Part shown: one piece after another, positions 37,797 to 46,291 of the stretch
Position numbering within the stretch: position 1 is the stretch's first letter
Layout of the letters: each line of letters opens with the position of its first letter
DNA from: Roseburia sp. AF12-17LB
GTDB taxonomy: Bacteria; Bacillota; Clostridia; Lachnospirales; Lachnospiraceae
Length of the DNA stretch: 48,932 nt
Assembly (NCBI RefSeq): GCF_003479605.1
Contig: NZ_QUHR01000014.1
Span: 1 to 48,932 of the forward strand
Direction of reading: 5' to 3'
The notes under the pieces: generated by a model
Seen by the model: only the letters and a program-made list of their open reading frames with translations
Told to the model about the DNA's origin: nothing
Databases searched by the model: none
Made by a program: the position numbers and the translations under genes

Positions 37797-38570
37797 ATGA
37801 GTAATACAATTAATGTGAACTATATGACACGGGCTTACAATCAGTACCAACAGAAAAATGCGGCTAAAGATCAGGAGAAGGAAGATACAAGGTTTGCGGA
37901 TAGTGTAAGAGAAAAGAGCGAAGCTAGTGGAAGTATAGTGGGCAATTCAAAAATAGGTTCTGTGTCTGCTAAAGATATGACGATGGTGGAATACAAGCAG
38001 TACATTTACAATAAAATATCTCAAATTCCAATGCACCCCACAAGAGCAGGCGAGTCAATATCTGTTACAATTTCAGAGGCGGGTTTTGAAGCAATGAAGA
38101 ATGATCCAGAGTATGAAGCATGGGTATTAAATGATTTGCAAGTGGGTTGGTCACAACCAGATAAATGGTCCGGTATATGCGGAGGAGCGTTTTCTACAAT
38201 ATATTATGGAGCATCAAAAGAAGAATGTCATGCTGAGATGTGGAGTGCTGGTTATAACAATGGGAATGGTGGGAAGATTTTTAATGATAAGTCAAAAAAT
38301 AGTTTTTGGGAGCGCAGAATAGAAAATAAAAATAGAATAGAAAATCAAGTAAAGCAACAACAGAAAAAAAAGCGGATTCAGAAAAAACAAGCGGAAAGAA
38401 CAGCTTATGAAGAATATGTGCAAAATAAAAGGTTATCAGCTCAGGATGCCAGAACTCGATTGGTGGCTGAGAGTAGTTCGTCTGCTAAGACTGTCACAAT
38501 AAGTCAGGCAGTAGCTTCTTATGAGGCAAATTTTACAATGGCAGTAAGCGTATCGAACAAAACCCAATAG
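37797..38570 (+). CDS. Array gene A: family 1 protein of unknown function
   Basis: A 257-aa soluble, hydrophilic protein with no signal peptide or membrane helix. The middle (residues ~62-120: YKQYIYNKISQIPMHPTRAG, SVTISEAGFEAMKNDPEYEA) is clearly related to array gene E at 40981. A basic coiled coil (about 175-205, many Lys, Gln, Arg) and a C-terminal YEANFTMAV segment are also shared. Ribosome site AAAGGAGG. As the first gene after the LytTR promoter it is the best candidate for regulated expression. I know no function; DUF6033-type families from Lachnospiraceae look similar but the label needs a search. Confidence 0.75.
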   Translation: MSNTINVNYMTRAYNQYQQKNAAKDQEKEDTRFADSVREKSEASGSIVGNSKIGSVSAKDMTMVEYKQYIYNKISQIPMHPTRAGESISVTISEAGFEAMKNDPEYEAWVLNDLQVGWSQPDKWSGICGGAFSTIYYGASKEECHAEMWSAGYNNGNGGKIFNDKSKNSFWERRIENKNRIENQVKQQQKKKRIQKKQAERTAYEEYVQNKRLSAQDARTRLVAESSSSAKTVTISQAVASYEANFTMAVSVSNKTQ

Positions 38571-38615
38571 CCTGCAAATAAAAAATCAAGGCTAAATAGA
38601 AAGGAGAGATGCAGT

Positions 38616-39164
38616 ATGGGAATTAATGGAGTATCATCGTATGCCAATACATACACATACGGAAATGTAAAAAATGAAAATGTAAAGCCATCAAAGAATA
38701 GTGAAAAGAATTATTATGCAGGATACACTATGAATTCAGCCAATAAGTTTAAAAATGTATCAGACTATTCAAAGTATTTGACTAACAAGTATAAATGTTT
38801 GACTCCATGCAAAAATGCTTCTGTATTGATTGACAGAAGTGTAATGCAAAAGGCATGTGGAGATGAAAAAACTGCGAAATGGCTTGAGGAAAATTTAGCA
38901 ATTATGCCAGATGTTATACGAAATGCACAGAAGGCGGCAATAAGTCATGGTAGTAAACTGATATCAGTGGAGTTTAAGTTTACGAATAATGGAACCGAAA
39001 TGACAACCTGTGGCATTTTTGGAGAGACTGGTACGGATTCAGAAATTGACAAATGGCTGGAGAGAATGAAAGAGGATAAAGAAAAAGAAGATAAAAAAAC
39101 AGAAAATATGATTGCTATAGAAGCGACAACTAAAAATAAGGTAGGTTTTGATATATATGCATAG
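38616..39164 (+). CDS. Array gene B: family 2 protein with GxxSY-type leader
   Basis: A 182-aa protein. It starts MGINGVSSYANTYTYGN, a leader shared in form with genes E, I and O. The body (YSKYLTNKYKCL, DRSVMQKACGDEKTAKWLEE, then HGSKLISVEF) is a paralog of gene I at 44002 (YKNYLTQKYDCL, LSKAMGDEKTKQWLEYNL). The C terminus is a short charged coil. There is no Sec signal, membrane helix or known catalytic motif. It is possibly DUF6033-like. Its RBS is AAAGGAGAG. Confidence 0.75.
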   Translation: MGINGVSSYANTYTYGNVKNENVKPSKNSEKNYYAGYTMNSANKFKNVSDYSKYLTNKYKCLTPCKNASVLIDRSVMQKACGDEKTAKWLEENLAIMPDVIRNAQKAAISHGSKLISVEFKFTNNGTEMTTCGIFGETGTDSEIDKWLERMKEDKEKEDKKTENMIAIEATTKNKVGFDIYA

Positions 39165-39410
39165 TATCAATTTCTATAATTTTGAAGAAAGAAAAGATTA
39201 CAAACAAGGTATTGAAGGTAGTGGAGAGAATTGCCCGGAATGAAGTGGAAAAAACAGTTCTTGGCAGGACGGCAGAGTGTTCAGCGATTTATCACCAGCC
39301 GAAAAGACCGAAGAAAAGGGAAAACTAGGTCAGAATAATGAAATATTTTGTGGAGTGTTGCGGTTGTGATTATCGTAATGGCAAAACAAAAGGAGTTAAT
39401 ATGGGATTAG

Positions 39411-39572
39411 GCGTTGAAAATTCAGTTAAATCCGGGCGGGAATCTGACCTATCAGGATTACGCAAGCGATATCTGGGAAATTTTAGCATATAACCGGACA
39501 CAGCACAAAGATATTATGTCTGAGTTAAACGTACAGTTTGTGATAGTAGACGGTACAATTCAGATAAACTGA
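39411..39572 (+). pseudogene. C-terminal remnant of a lost array gene
   Basis: An open frame of 53 codons without a start: ALKIQLNPGGNLTYQDYASD, continuing IWEILAYNRTQHKDIMSELN to a stop. The same C terminus recurs at 41998. A ribosome site and ATG at 39391-39403 are out of frame with it, which fits frameshift decay or a recombination scar. The rest of the gap 39165-39588 shows no intact gene. Confidence 0.65.
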
Positions 39573-39588
39573 TTGGAGGAATAGAAGT

Positions 39589-40416
39589 ATGCACATCGGT
39601 TTTGGTCAGAATACCGTATCTTCATTGTACGGTCATCAAAAAGGCGATCATATGAAAACTATAGGGTTTTCTCATAAAAAGCATAAGGCAAATGAATCGC
39701 AAGAAAAAATGACCGTAACATCCGGCAAGGACGTATGCCGGAAGATAGAACATTCAGATGAAGTCGATGGGGAAAATCAGGAAAACACATATATACATGA
39801 TAGTTTTGCCTTAGACGCTAGTTACGCAAATTATATCAGAGAAACGGTGCCTAAAACTGTTTGGTCAAATGATTATCTTCGAGAATTATGGGATGAAAAT
39901 GCTAAATATTTAAAAAGTATCCGTGAAAGTAAAAATGGGTATGGTTTCGATGATATTGGAATGGGAGCTGCATATGCCTATTCTACTATGTATCAAAAAA
40001 TTGTAGAAGGATATAGGAATGGAACAAGAGAAGTGTATGTATGCGATAATCCAGAGAGTGGGAAAAGACGTCTGTTGTCAATGGATGAAGAATTGGAAAA
40101 GCTAAATAAAGGTTTTGAGGAACTGATAAAATGGGACAAAATGGTTGCCAAAAGTCAAAAGCAAAATGCAGAAAATAAGCAGAAATTTCAGAATACAAAA
40201 TTGGATGAATCGTTTGATGCCTTTGATATAAATCAGGCATGTGATTATATTCAAGATTCTTATTTAGAGTTCCGTTCACTTTATCTGGAGCAATATGAAA
40301 GAACGGGAGGAAATATAGATATAAAGTCTTTGTTTTCTTCTGTTTTAAGAAGCGGAAATCAGGATATGCATAAATATTGTGAATTTCTGTTTGAAAAAAT
40401 TGGTTTTATTGTTTAA
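39589..40416 (+). CDS. Array gene C: leader L protein, unique body
   Basis: A 275-aa protein. The leader MHIGFGQNTVSSLYGHQKGD (type L) is almost the same as those of genes F and M, yet the body is unrelated to theirs. Residues ~40-50, EKMTVTSGKDV, match gene D (EKITATSGKDV). The rest is helical and charged, with several Tyr/Trp residues (VWSNDYLRELWDENAKYLKS). No signal peptide. It is preceded by ATTGGAGGAATAGAAGT, the same ribosome site and spacer as for gene F. Confidence 0.75.
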   Translation: MHIGFGQNTVSSLYGHQKGDHMKTIGFSHKKHKANESQEKMTVTSGKDVCRKIEHSDEVDGENQENTYIHDSFALDASYANYIRETVPKTVWSNDYLRELWDENAKYLKSIRESKNGYGFDDIGMGAAYAYSTMYQKIVEGYRNGTREVYVCDNPESGKRRLLSMDEELEKLNKGFEELIKWDKMVAKSQKQNAENKQKFQNTKLDESFDAFDINQACDYIQDSYLEFRSLYLEQYERTGGNIDIKSLFSSVLRSGNQDMHKYCEFLFEKIGFIV

Positions 40417-40482
40417 TGCGGGTATTAAAATGTTTGAGAAATATTGAAATAATAAGGAAAAAGCAAGGGAGGGCAGTGGACT

Positions 40483-40860
40483 ATGAACATTTTAAATAAA
40501 CAGATTGATTCCATCTATGACCGACAGAAAAATTTATATAGTAAATATCCGCATTATAGCCAACAGAATGCAGAAAGTAAAAAGGTATGCGAACAAGAAA
40601 AAATCACAGCAACATCTGGAAAGGATGTATTGGGTATCACAAAAGGAGATAAAGAAAATTCTTATATTGTGCATTTCTCTGATTCTGCAATGGTCAGCAG
40701 GGCAGTTGCAAGAGGATATGTTACGGTCAATGGTAAAGAGGTGGAATTGACGGAAGATATCAAGCAGCAGTTGTTAAAGACAGACAAAGAAGCAAGTGCT
40801 GCGAGAGAAAAGGCATATCAGGATTGGTTGATAGTTTCTCGCAACTCTATTTTACCATAA
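40483..40860 (+). pseudogene. Array gene D: N-terminal part of a split array gene
   Basis: A 125-aa frame: MNILNKQIDSIYDRQKNLYS, then EKITATSGKDVLGI, SYIVHFSDSAMVSRAVARGY and IKQQLLKTDKEASAAREKAY-QDW, after which it runs into 10 unrelated residues and a stop. The missing continuation (AREKAYQDYVMQYEMAVAKQ...) lies 842 bp downstream at 41609-41971. The intact parent would be ~215 aa. It may still give a stable truncated product. Confidence 0.7.
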
Positions 40861-40896
40861 ATCTTGAGGAGATATTTTATTTTAACAACAAAAAAT

Positions 40897-40933
40897 GCCG
40901 TATTTATGCGGCTTTTGGCGTTTCGCAAACGCC
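40897..40933 (+). terminator. Two stacked hairpins between genes D and E
   Basis: GCCG/CGGC with TTTT after it, then GGCGTTT-CGC-AAACGCC, a perfect 7-bp stem, followed by TATTTG. They look like terminators, but could also mark a cassette boundary. Confidence 0.5.
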
Positions 40934-40980
40934 TATTTGATATAAAGGCATGAAAAAGTGCTGATAAAGGAGGATTAAAA

Positions 40981-41628
40981 ATGGCTATTAGTGGAATAGG
41001 ACAGAGCTATTATCAGAACAATGTTGCAACAACGAAAAGTACAAAGAGCGTAAACAGCACGGGAGAAACGGGCAATACAAAGGAATTATCAGAAGCGGAA
41101 GAAATGGCGATTTTCAAAAAGGAATTTTATGCTGAAATTGATAAGATACCCAGAAATAGAACTATAACCAATGTGGCTATCAACATATCAGAGGAAGCAT
41201 TTAAGAATATGAAAGATGATCCGGAGTACAGGCAAAAGATATTATCAGCACTTAAACGTGACTTAACTTCGTCCTTTGCACCGTTGGAAGCTTCTATGGT
41301 GCTCACTGTAGGAGCTACTGCTAAAGATTATAGGGGCGATTCATGGTCTGGTGTTAATAATCAATCGGAATTTTTTGCTCGTTCACAAAACAGTTTTTAT
41401 AAAAAGACAAGCAACAAGAAAGATAGACAAAAAGAGCTTTTGGAAGAATATCTGGAAAAACGGGCGCAGGTTAAAAAACAGCAGCAGGAAATGTTGAATG
41501 AAAAGATTGCAAAGCAGGAACAGGAAAGAAGCCGATTATTACGGTCGTGGAACAATGAAAGGCTGTTGTCAAAAGCGTCTAATGCTTATGAAGCAAGATA
41601 CCAAACGGCAGTTGTTAAAGGTAGATAA
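40981..41628 (+). CDS. Array gene E: family 1 protein with GxG-SY leader
   Basis: A 215-aa protein. The leader is MAISGIGQSYYQNNV. The body EFYAEIDKIPRNRTITNVAI, NISEEAFKNMKDDPEYRQKI is a paralog of gene A, followed by a Lys/Gln/Glu coiled coil and SNAYEARYQTAVVKGR at the end. Its last codons overlap, in another frame, a 59-nt segment repeated from gene D, and the stop is created at that junction. So its C terminus is a recombination product and probably shorter than the ancestral one. RBS AAAGGAGG. Confidence 0.75.
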   Translation: MAISGIGQSYYQNNVATTKSTKSVNSTGETGNTKELSEAEEMAIFKKEFYAEIDKIPRNRTITNVAINISEEAFKNMKDDPEYRQKILSALKRDLTSSFAPLEASMVLTVGATAKDYRGDSWSGVNNQSEFFARSQNSFYKKTSNKKDRQKELLEEYLEKRAQVKKQQQEMLNEKIAKQEQERSRLLRSWNNERLLSKASNAYEARYQTAVVKGR

Positions 41629-41971
41629 AGAAGCAAGTGCCGCGAGAGAAAAGGCATATCAGGATTATGTTATGCAGTATGAGATGGCGGTTGCAAAGCA
41701 ACAGAGTGAAGCGTGGAGAAAAGCGTTAGATGGAGTGCCAGATAGTTTAAGAATGTTGTTGGAAATAAATAATACTGAAAATGTGCCGGAATATTCAGAA
41801 AAACAAAAAAAGCAATATAACGATGCAATCAAGGCTTATGATCATACCGGTAACGGTGTAAGCTGGTCGCAGTTTGAATGGAAAACTTACGATACACAGA
41901 TGACAGTCACATTTGAGGATTCGGTGAAAGTTGAAAGCATTTCAAAAGGAATGAATGTGATAAATGGGTAG
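41609..41971 (+). pseudogene. C-terminal part of the split gene D
   Basis: A frame of ~120 codons without its own start: QLLKVDKEASAAREKAYQDY, then VMQYEMAVAKQQSEAWRKAL and an ending KVESISKGMNVING. Its first 59 nt (41608-41666) repeat gene D bases 40767-40825 with a few changes. It overlaps the end of gene E in another frame. It is not expected to be translated alone. Confidence 0.75.
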
Positions 41972-41997
41972 ATGCAATGGTAAATAGGAGGGACATT

Positions 41998-42111
41998 TAC
42001 GCAAGCGATATCCGGGAAATTTTAGCATATAATCGGACACAGCACAAAGATATTATGTCTGAGTTAAATGTACAGTTTGTTATAGCAGACGGTACAATTC
42101 AGATAAACTGA
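41998..42111 (+). pseudogene. Second copy of the YASDI... C-terminal remnant
   Basis: The 37-codon ending YASDIREILAYNRTQHKDIM-SELNVQ... repeats the remnant at 39458-39572 (W to R and V to A among the changes). The similarity continues through the ribosome site and leader of the following gene, so 39458-39660 and 41997-42199 form a ~200-bp repeat that carries an old C terminus plus a new leader start. Confidence 0.7.
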
Positions 42112-42127
42112 TTGGAGGAATAGAAGT

Positions 42128-42673
42128 ATGCACATTGGTTCTGGTCTGAATACCGTATCTTCATTGTACGGTCAACAAAAAGGTAATCAAATGAAAACTC
42201 CTGCATCTGGGGAAAAGACATTTTATACGGCAGAAACACCAAAGGTATATCAGATATTTACAACAGATAATATGTTGTGGACAGGAGGTAATGGTACAGG
42301 TCTTTCTTATTGCCTTAAATATGCGGATGATTCGACGGATGAAAATCCAGTGGTGTTAGCGAAAGGTGTGGATGAAAATGGAAAAGAGTTTGAACAAAGA
42401 ATATATATAAATGACGTTAATCCATCAAATGCTACAGTAGTCGAAATGCGTGCATTAGAGGCACATTACAAAGTGGAAAAGCAGGGAGGTTTCACGTCTC
42501 TGCCGCTTGAAGCTGGTAATATGGGACTTAACGACAGAAGAGATTTTATCGCAATGTTCAAAAAAAGCATAGAAGATTTAAACAAATTGGGAAGGTTTGA
42601 CTTATCGTTGCTTTGGACGAAAAGTATGGATACATATCTTAATTTGCCAAATGCAAATAGTAAGTATAAATAG
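42128..42673 (+). CDS. Array gene F: leader L, body 4
   Basis: A 181-aa protein: type L leader MHIGSGLNTVSSLYGQQKGN, then a body from about residue 26 (EKTFYTAETPKVYQIFTTDN to KSIEDLNKLG). The body is nearly identical to that of gene M at 47024. The tail after NKLG (RFDLSLLWTKSMDTYLNLPN) differs fully from that of M. No signal peptide or membrane segment, unknown fold. RBS ATTGGAGGAATAG. Confidence 0.75.
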   Translation: MHIGSGLNTVSSLYGQQKGNQMKTPASGEKTFYTAETPKVYQIFTTDNMLWTGGNGTGLSYCLKYADDSTDENPVVLAKGVDENGKEFEQRIYINDVNPSNATVVEMRALEAHYKVEKQGGFTSLPLEAGNMGLNDRRDFIAMFKKSIEDLNKLGRFDLSLLWTKSMDTYLNLPNANSKYK

Positions 42674-42720
42674 TGCTTAGTCATTTGAACATAGGAAAAA
42701 AAGAGAACTTGGATTACATA

Positions 42721-42804
42721 TCATATTGAGGCTGAGAGAAATCTAATAGGTGACATAGTCGGAAGAACTCCGAATAATGAAGAAAAAATGTGGAAAATAA
42801 AATG
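42721..42804 (+). pseudogene. C-terminal remnant, ERN...GRTPNNE type, copy 1
   Basis: The frame HIEAERNLIGDIVGRTPNNE ends soon after in a stop. The same 60 nt recur at 43926-43985 with ~8 changes. It is a leftover C-terminal end of an array gene not otherwise present. The remaining gap to 42881 has the GACTTATATAAGG start block that recurs at 47569. Confidence 0.6.
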
Positions 42805-42881
42805 AAAAAAGTTTATCGATAAGGTTCCAGTATGATTTACATGATACAGATTATAAGACTTATATAAGGCAGGGGGATAAT

Positions 42882-43919
42882 ATGGTTACTGTAAATAATT
42901 CTGACTATTATAATAACATTCCAGCGGGCAGGGATTTAAACAACCTGCCCAATACTTCCAGTGCTGGTACAACTGTAGGTTATCAATATGATGGACTTAC
43001 AGAGGAGGATCGTTTCGTACAAAAAGTTTTGCAGGAGCATTATGATAAAGTGTACAAAGAAAATTTGTCTCATTCTGATCCAATGGCATATATCGAATCA
43101 AAATATTGTGATGTGACCTCACCTAATTTTTGCTCATATATGACAGAAGATCAGCGTTCCATAGCTTACCGCAATGAGAAAAGAATGTTACAAACAGGAG
43201 GAAAATATTCGGCTGGATTTGCCCGGTATGATTATGCATTAAGGAATTACAAGGATGTATATACAGGTGGTTCAAGAAGTGTTGGTTATGTACGCAATAC
43301 TGACAGGGAAAAACAGCATGCCAGAAGTGTTGTAAATCAGCAAATTTCAAATCTACTTTCAAAGAATGGGATATCAATATCAAAACAGGCAGATTTGGTA
43401 TTTTCTATTGACCCATATACATATCAACTAACGGTGTCGGGAAATGCAGATAGAGATACATTATCGCAGATAGAAAAATTGCTGAATGAAGGAGATAATG
43501 CAAAAAATATTTGGACGCATGCGTGGATTTGTATGCATGATGCAGATAATGAAATTGTTAATTCGCAGGCAAATATGACAAAGGCAAACCAATATTCTTT
43601 ATGGCATGAAGTGTATGAGACAACTGGATATGATGCACGCAATGCGACATATAAAAATGGTACTTTTATTGCAGAGGATGGTACAGATTTACTGGCATTG
43701 TTTAAGGAAAAATCTAAAAATGGTGCAGGGTATGAACTTTATTCTAAGAGATGGCTGCAATATGCTAAAAATGGCTGGAAGAAAGAAAATGATTTGGTAT
43801 TAAAAATAGGATTTGACAGCAGTGGATTGTATGATATAGGGCAGGAAAGAGGATATGGAGCAACGCAGAATATGTGGATGAAAGGTATTAGTCAAAGTAT
43901 ATTTGAAGCTAGCGTGTGA
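42882..43919 (+). CDS. Array gene H: DUF4885-like protein
   Basis: A 345-aa protein, the largest in the array. Segments such as LSKNGISISKQADLVFSIDP-YTYQLTVSGNAD and EEDRFVQKVLQEHYDKVYKE recall DUF4885 proteins of Firmicutes, whose function is unknown. It has no signal peptide and no membrane helix. It lacks the G-x-x-S-Y and L-type leaders and starts MVTVNNSDYYNNIPAGRDLN. RBS AGGGGG. It could be the array's founder backbone; no enzyme motif is seen. Confidence 0.7.
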   Translation: MVTVNNSDYYNNIPAGRDLNNLPNTSSAGTTVGYQYDGLTEEDRFVQKVLQEHYDKVYKENLSHSDPMAYIESKYCDVTSPNFCSYMTEDQRSIAYRNEKRMLQTGGKYSAGFARYDYALRNYKDVYTGGSRSVGYVRNTDREKQHARSVVNQQISNLLSKNGISISKQADLVFSIDPYTYQLTVSGNADRDTLSQIEKLLNEGDNAKNIWTHAWICMHDADNEIVNSQANMTKANQYSLWHEVYETTGYDARNATYKNGTFIAEDGTDLLALFKEKSKNGAGYELYSKRWLQYAKNGWKKENDLVLKIGFDSSGLYDIGQERGYGATQNMWMKGISQSIFEASV

Positions 43920-43925
43920 TCAATA

Positions 43926-43985
43926 TTATATTGATTCTGAGAGAAATCCAACAGGTGGCATAGTTGGAAGGACTCCGAATAATGA
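43926..43985 (+). pseudogene. C-terminal remnant, ERN...GRTPNNE type, copy 2
   Basis: The segment YIDSERNPTGGIVGRTPNNE, matching 42721-42780, lies between genes H and I. Here it is in frame with gene I, so an upstream start (43903) could in principle give a longer fusion, but the ribosome site AAAGGAG favours the start at 44002. Confidence 0.6.
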
Positions 43986-44001
43986 AAGGAGATATGTTAA
44001 T

Positions 44002-44622
44002 ATGGCAGTTACAGGAATAGGAACTTATGCGTCATATACGAATAGTTATGGCAATACACAAAATGCTGGAAACAAAACGGGCAGGACATATAAGAATGCT
44101 CATGAATATAAGAACTATTTAACACAAAAATACGATTGTTTACGAAGCAGGGATTATTCCGTAAATATAAACAGTTCTCTTTTGTCAAAGGCTATGGGAG
44201 ATGAAAAGACAAAACAATGGTTGGAGTATAATCTATCTTTAATACTGGAAAGTATCGAAAAATTGAAAGCTGCTCAAAGTGCTCGTGGCTGTAAGGTACT
44301 GAGTGTAACGGATACAATAAATGGATATGATAGCATAACAGAAGAAGTACTGGTAACAGATGAGGTTGATCCGGGAACAGAAAAAGCAAGGAAAGAACTT
44401 GAAGAAAGACTCGAGAAAAGGAAAGCAGAAAAGAAAGAGACAGAGGAACGGCTGGAAAAACAGCGTGCCGAAAAACAGGAGCAGGAAGAACGGCAATATA
44501 ATCTGAAAATTGATGGAAAAGATGTGGCAGACCTAACAGGAAAACTGGTGGAACTGCTAGGTACTTCAACTTCTACAGGAGTGACAGAAAATGGAGTTTC
44601 GACATTTGATGTGCTGGCATAG
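44002..44622 (+). CDS. Array gene I: family 2 protein with GxGxYxSY leader
   Basis: A 206-aa paralog of gene B. The leader is MAVTGIGTYASYTNSYGN. The body YKNYLTQKYDCL, SSLLSKAMGDEKTKQWLEYN, RGCKVLSVTDTINGYDSI is followed by a Glu/Lys/Arg coiled coil (about residues 125-170) and a tail NLKIDGKDVADLTGKLVELL. No signal peptide. Ribosome site AAAGGAG. Function unknown; possibly DUF6033-like. Confidence 0.75.
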   Translation: MAVTGIGTYASYTNSYGNTQNAGNKTGRTYKNAHEYKNYLTQKYDCLRSRDYSVNINSSLLSKAMGDEKTKQWLEYNLSLILESIEKLKAAQSARGCKVLSVTDTINGYDSITEEVLVTDEVDPGTEKARKELEERLEKRKAEKKETEERLEKQRAEKQEQEERQYNLKIDGKDVADLTGKLVELLGTSTSTGVTENGVSTFDVLA

Positions 44623-44630
44623 AAACTGAT

Positions 44631-45389
44631 ATGAGTATGCCGGGATGTATTGACATGCAGAATGTATTTTTATTTCTTTCGGTGGGACTGGTTGTGATTA
44701 ACCTTATCCTTATGGAGTTCATGCAGAATACCATTGAAAAAGAAGAGAGAATAAAAATTACGGTACTTACGGAACAAAATCAGAAAAATCGTATTGCAAA
44801 TTATCAGGACCGGGAAGAAATCTATGAGCGTCAGCGAAGAAAAATGTACGATTATAAAAATCAGCTTTCCACAATCCAGACGTTGATTAAGAATGGACAC
44901 ACAGATGAGGCACTTTCATTTACGCAGAAACTGACAGAGAGCATAGCGGTTGAGATGTCGGCAATCAACACGAACCATCCGGTGGTCAATGCTGTTTTAA
45001 ACCAGAAGTACCGCAGCATGCAGGAGAAACACATAGCGGTTATCCTGAAAGTAGGGGATTTGCAGGAGATTTGTCTGGAAGAGGAAGAGATTGTGATTCT
45101 GCTTTCCAATTTACTGGATAATGCAATCCGGGAGAGTGAAAAAGTACTGAAAAATACCGGAAAAGCGGTCATTCATCTGAAATTAGAGTGCGAAGATCAT
45201 AAACTGATATTTGCGATAAGAAATCCGGTGACAGAAAAGGTGGAAATTGAAAATGATACGATAAAGAGCAAAAGAGGGGATCATCACGGTATTAGATTGT
45301 TAAATGTAAAAGCAGTTGTGGATAAATATGGCGGTGATATGGTGCTTTCCTGCGATGAAAATGAATTTAAGGCTGTGGTTATCTTGTAA
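44631..45389 (+). pseudogene. Partial duplicate of AgrC-like kinase, catalytically altered
   Basis: A 252-aa frame. After 7 new residues (MSMPGCI) it equals residues ~174-418 of the kinase at 36445. It keeps the last membrane helix, the coiled coil and the ATPase. Two key residues differ: the phosphoacceptor His is Tyr (KMYDYKNQ) and the G2 box reads HHGIRLLN instead of HHGIGLLN. The sensor helices are missing. The frame is otherwise intact, so a dominant-negative or dimerising product is possible; an inert remnant is the simpler view. I see no good ribosome site. Confidence 0.85.
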
Positions 45390-45465
45390 AGAGATGGTCT
45401 TTGTGTGCGTAATATGGTCGTTTGATGATATGGGACTAGGAGAACAGGTTATTTTATCCGATAAA
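44652..45465 (+). repeat. 814-bp direct repeat, copy 2
   Basis: The second copy of 36964-37777 in the same orientation without gaps. It starts inside the kinase frame and ends just after the LytTR-site promoter, at GATAAA. Confidence 0.95.
45395..45465 (+). promoter_or_regulatory. Duplicated LytTR-site promoter before gene K
   Basis: TGGTCTTTGTGTGCG (45395) and TGGTCGTTTGATGAT (45415), 20 bp apart, with GATAAA at 45460. It is the same as at 37707 and should bring genes K and onward under the same regulator. The gap to 45580 holds no other gene. Confidence 0.7.
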
Positions 45466-45580
45466 AAAATAGAGGAAATAAGTATGTTATGAGAATTTTA
45501 AAGAATGAATATGATAAATGGATAAGTATATATAGAGGTTAAAATATATGCAGAGAAGGTAGAAAATATGAGGTGAATTC

Positions 45581-46249
45581 ATGGGAATATCGATTTCAAA
45601 TGCAACGAGTTCTGCTATTACAAAATATAGTGTATCGCTGAGAAGTGGAGAACCTGATTGGTCTATGATTCCAAGTGCAGGGAAAAGCAATAAGTCACAG
45701 GCAGAGTTTGTCTCTGAGATTAAGGAACTGGCTCAGAGAGCTGCCAACACTACGAGTAAAACGGAATTAGAATCTATTCACAGGCAGAGAACAAGGTTAT
45801 GTGCAGAATACATATCCGATGTATCCCCTGACAGAAAGGCATTATATCAGCAGGCTAAAAATGCGGTAAAAAGTCAAAATGGTAATCCGAAATGCAAAGG
45901 AATCGGAGAATTATCATTGCTCGATTTTCTGGAGAGGGCAGAGGGGAAAAATAACAACCTTGCGCAAAAGAAGTTTGCTCTGGCGGGAGGAGGCACACTG
46001 GAATGTCCGATTCTGACAGGCGAAGGATATGGTGCCGACATTTCTTATCAAGGAACAAAAGTGTTGACCTATCTGGGAGATAGTTATGGATGGGGATGCG
46101 AAAGAACTCCGGCTGAGCGGGAAAAGGAAAGAGAATTTTACGGAATTTACTTCAATGAATGCCATACGCAAAAGAATGCCCAAAGCTCAGAATTGAAAGA
46201 ACTGCCGAACTATTTGGAAGAGAAAACGTCTTTTGATAGGAAAGCGTAA
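45581..46249 (+). CDS. Array gene K: soluble protein of unknown function
   Basis: A 222-aa protein. The leader MGISISNATSSAITKYSVSL recalls the others only in its first residues. The middle is helical, residues ~85-130 (ALYQQAKNAVKSQNGNPKCK, SLLDFLERAEGKNNNLAQKK). Near residue 195 there is ERTPAEREKEREFYGIYF. No signal peptide. It is the first gene after the duplicated LytTR promoter. I do not recognise a family. Confidence 0.7.
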   Translation: MGISISNATSSAITKYSVSLRSGEPDWSMIPSAGKSNKSQAEFVSEIKELAQRAANTTSKTELESIHRQRTRLCAEYISDVSPDRKALYQQAKNAVKSQNGNPKCKGIGELSLLDFLERAEGKNNNLAQKKFALAGGGTLECPILTGEGYGADISYQGTKVLTYLGDSYGWGCERTPAEREKEREFYGIYFNECHTQKNAQSSELKELPNYLEEKTSFDRKA

Positions 46250-46291
46250 GGATATAGGTAAGATAACAGGTTTAATATGGGAGGATGTTTT

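Noticed and set aside
36964..45465. An invertible promoter switch
   Set aside because: The two LytTR promoter copies lie in direct, not inverted, orientation and no recombinase gene is present; deletion or duplication is the only simple outcome.
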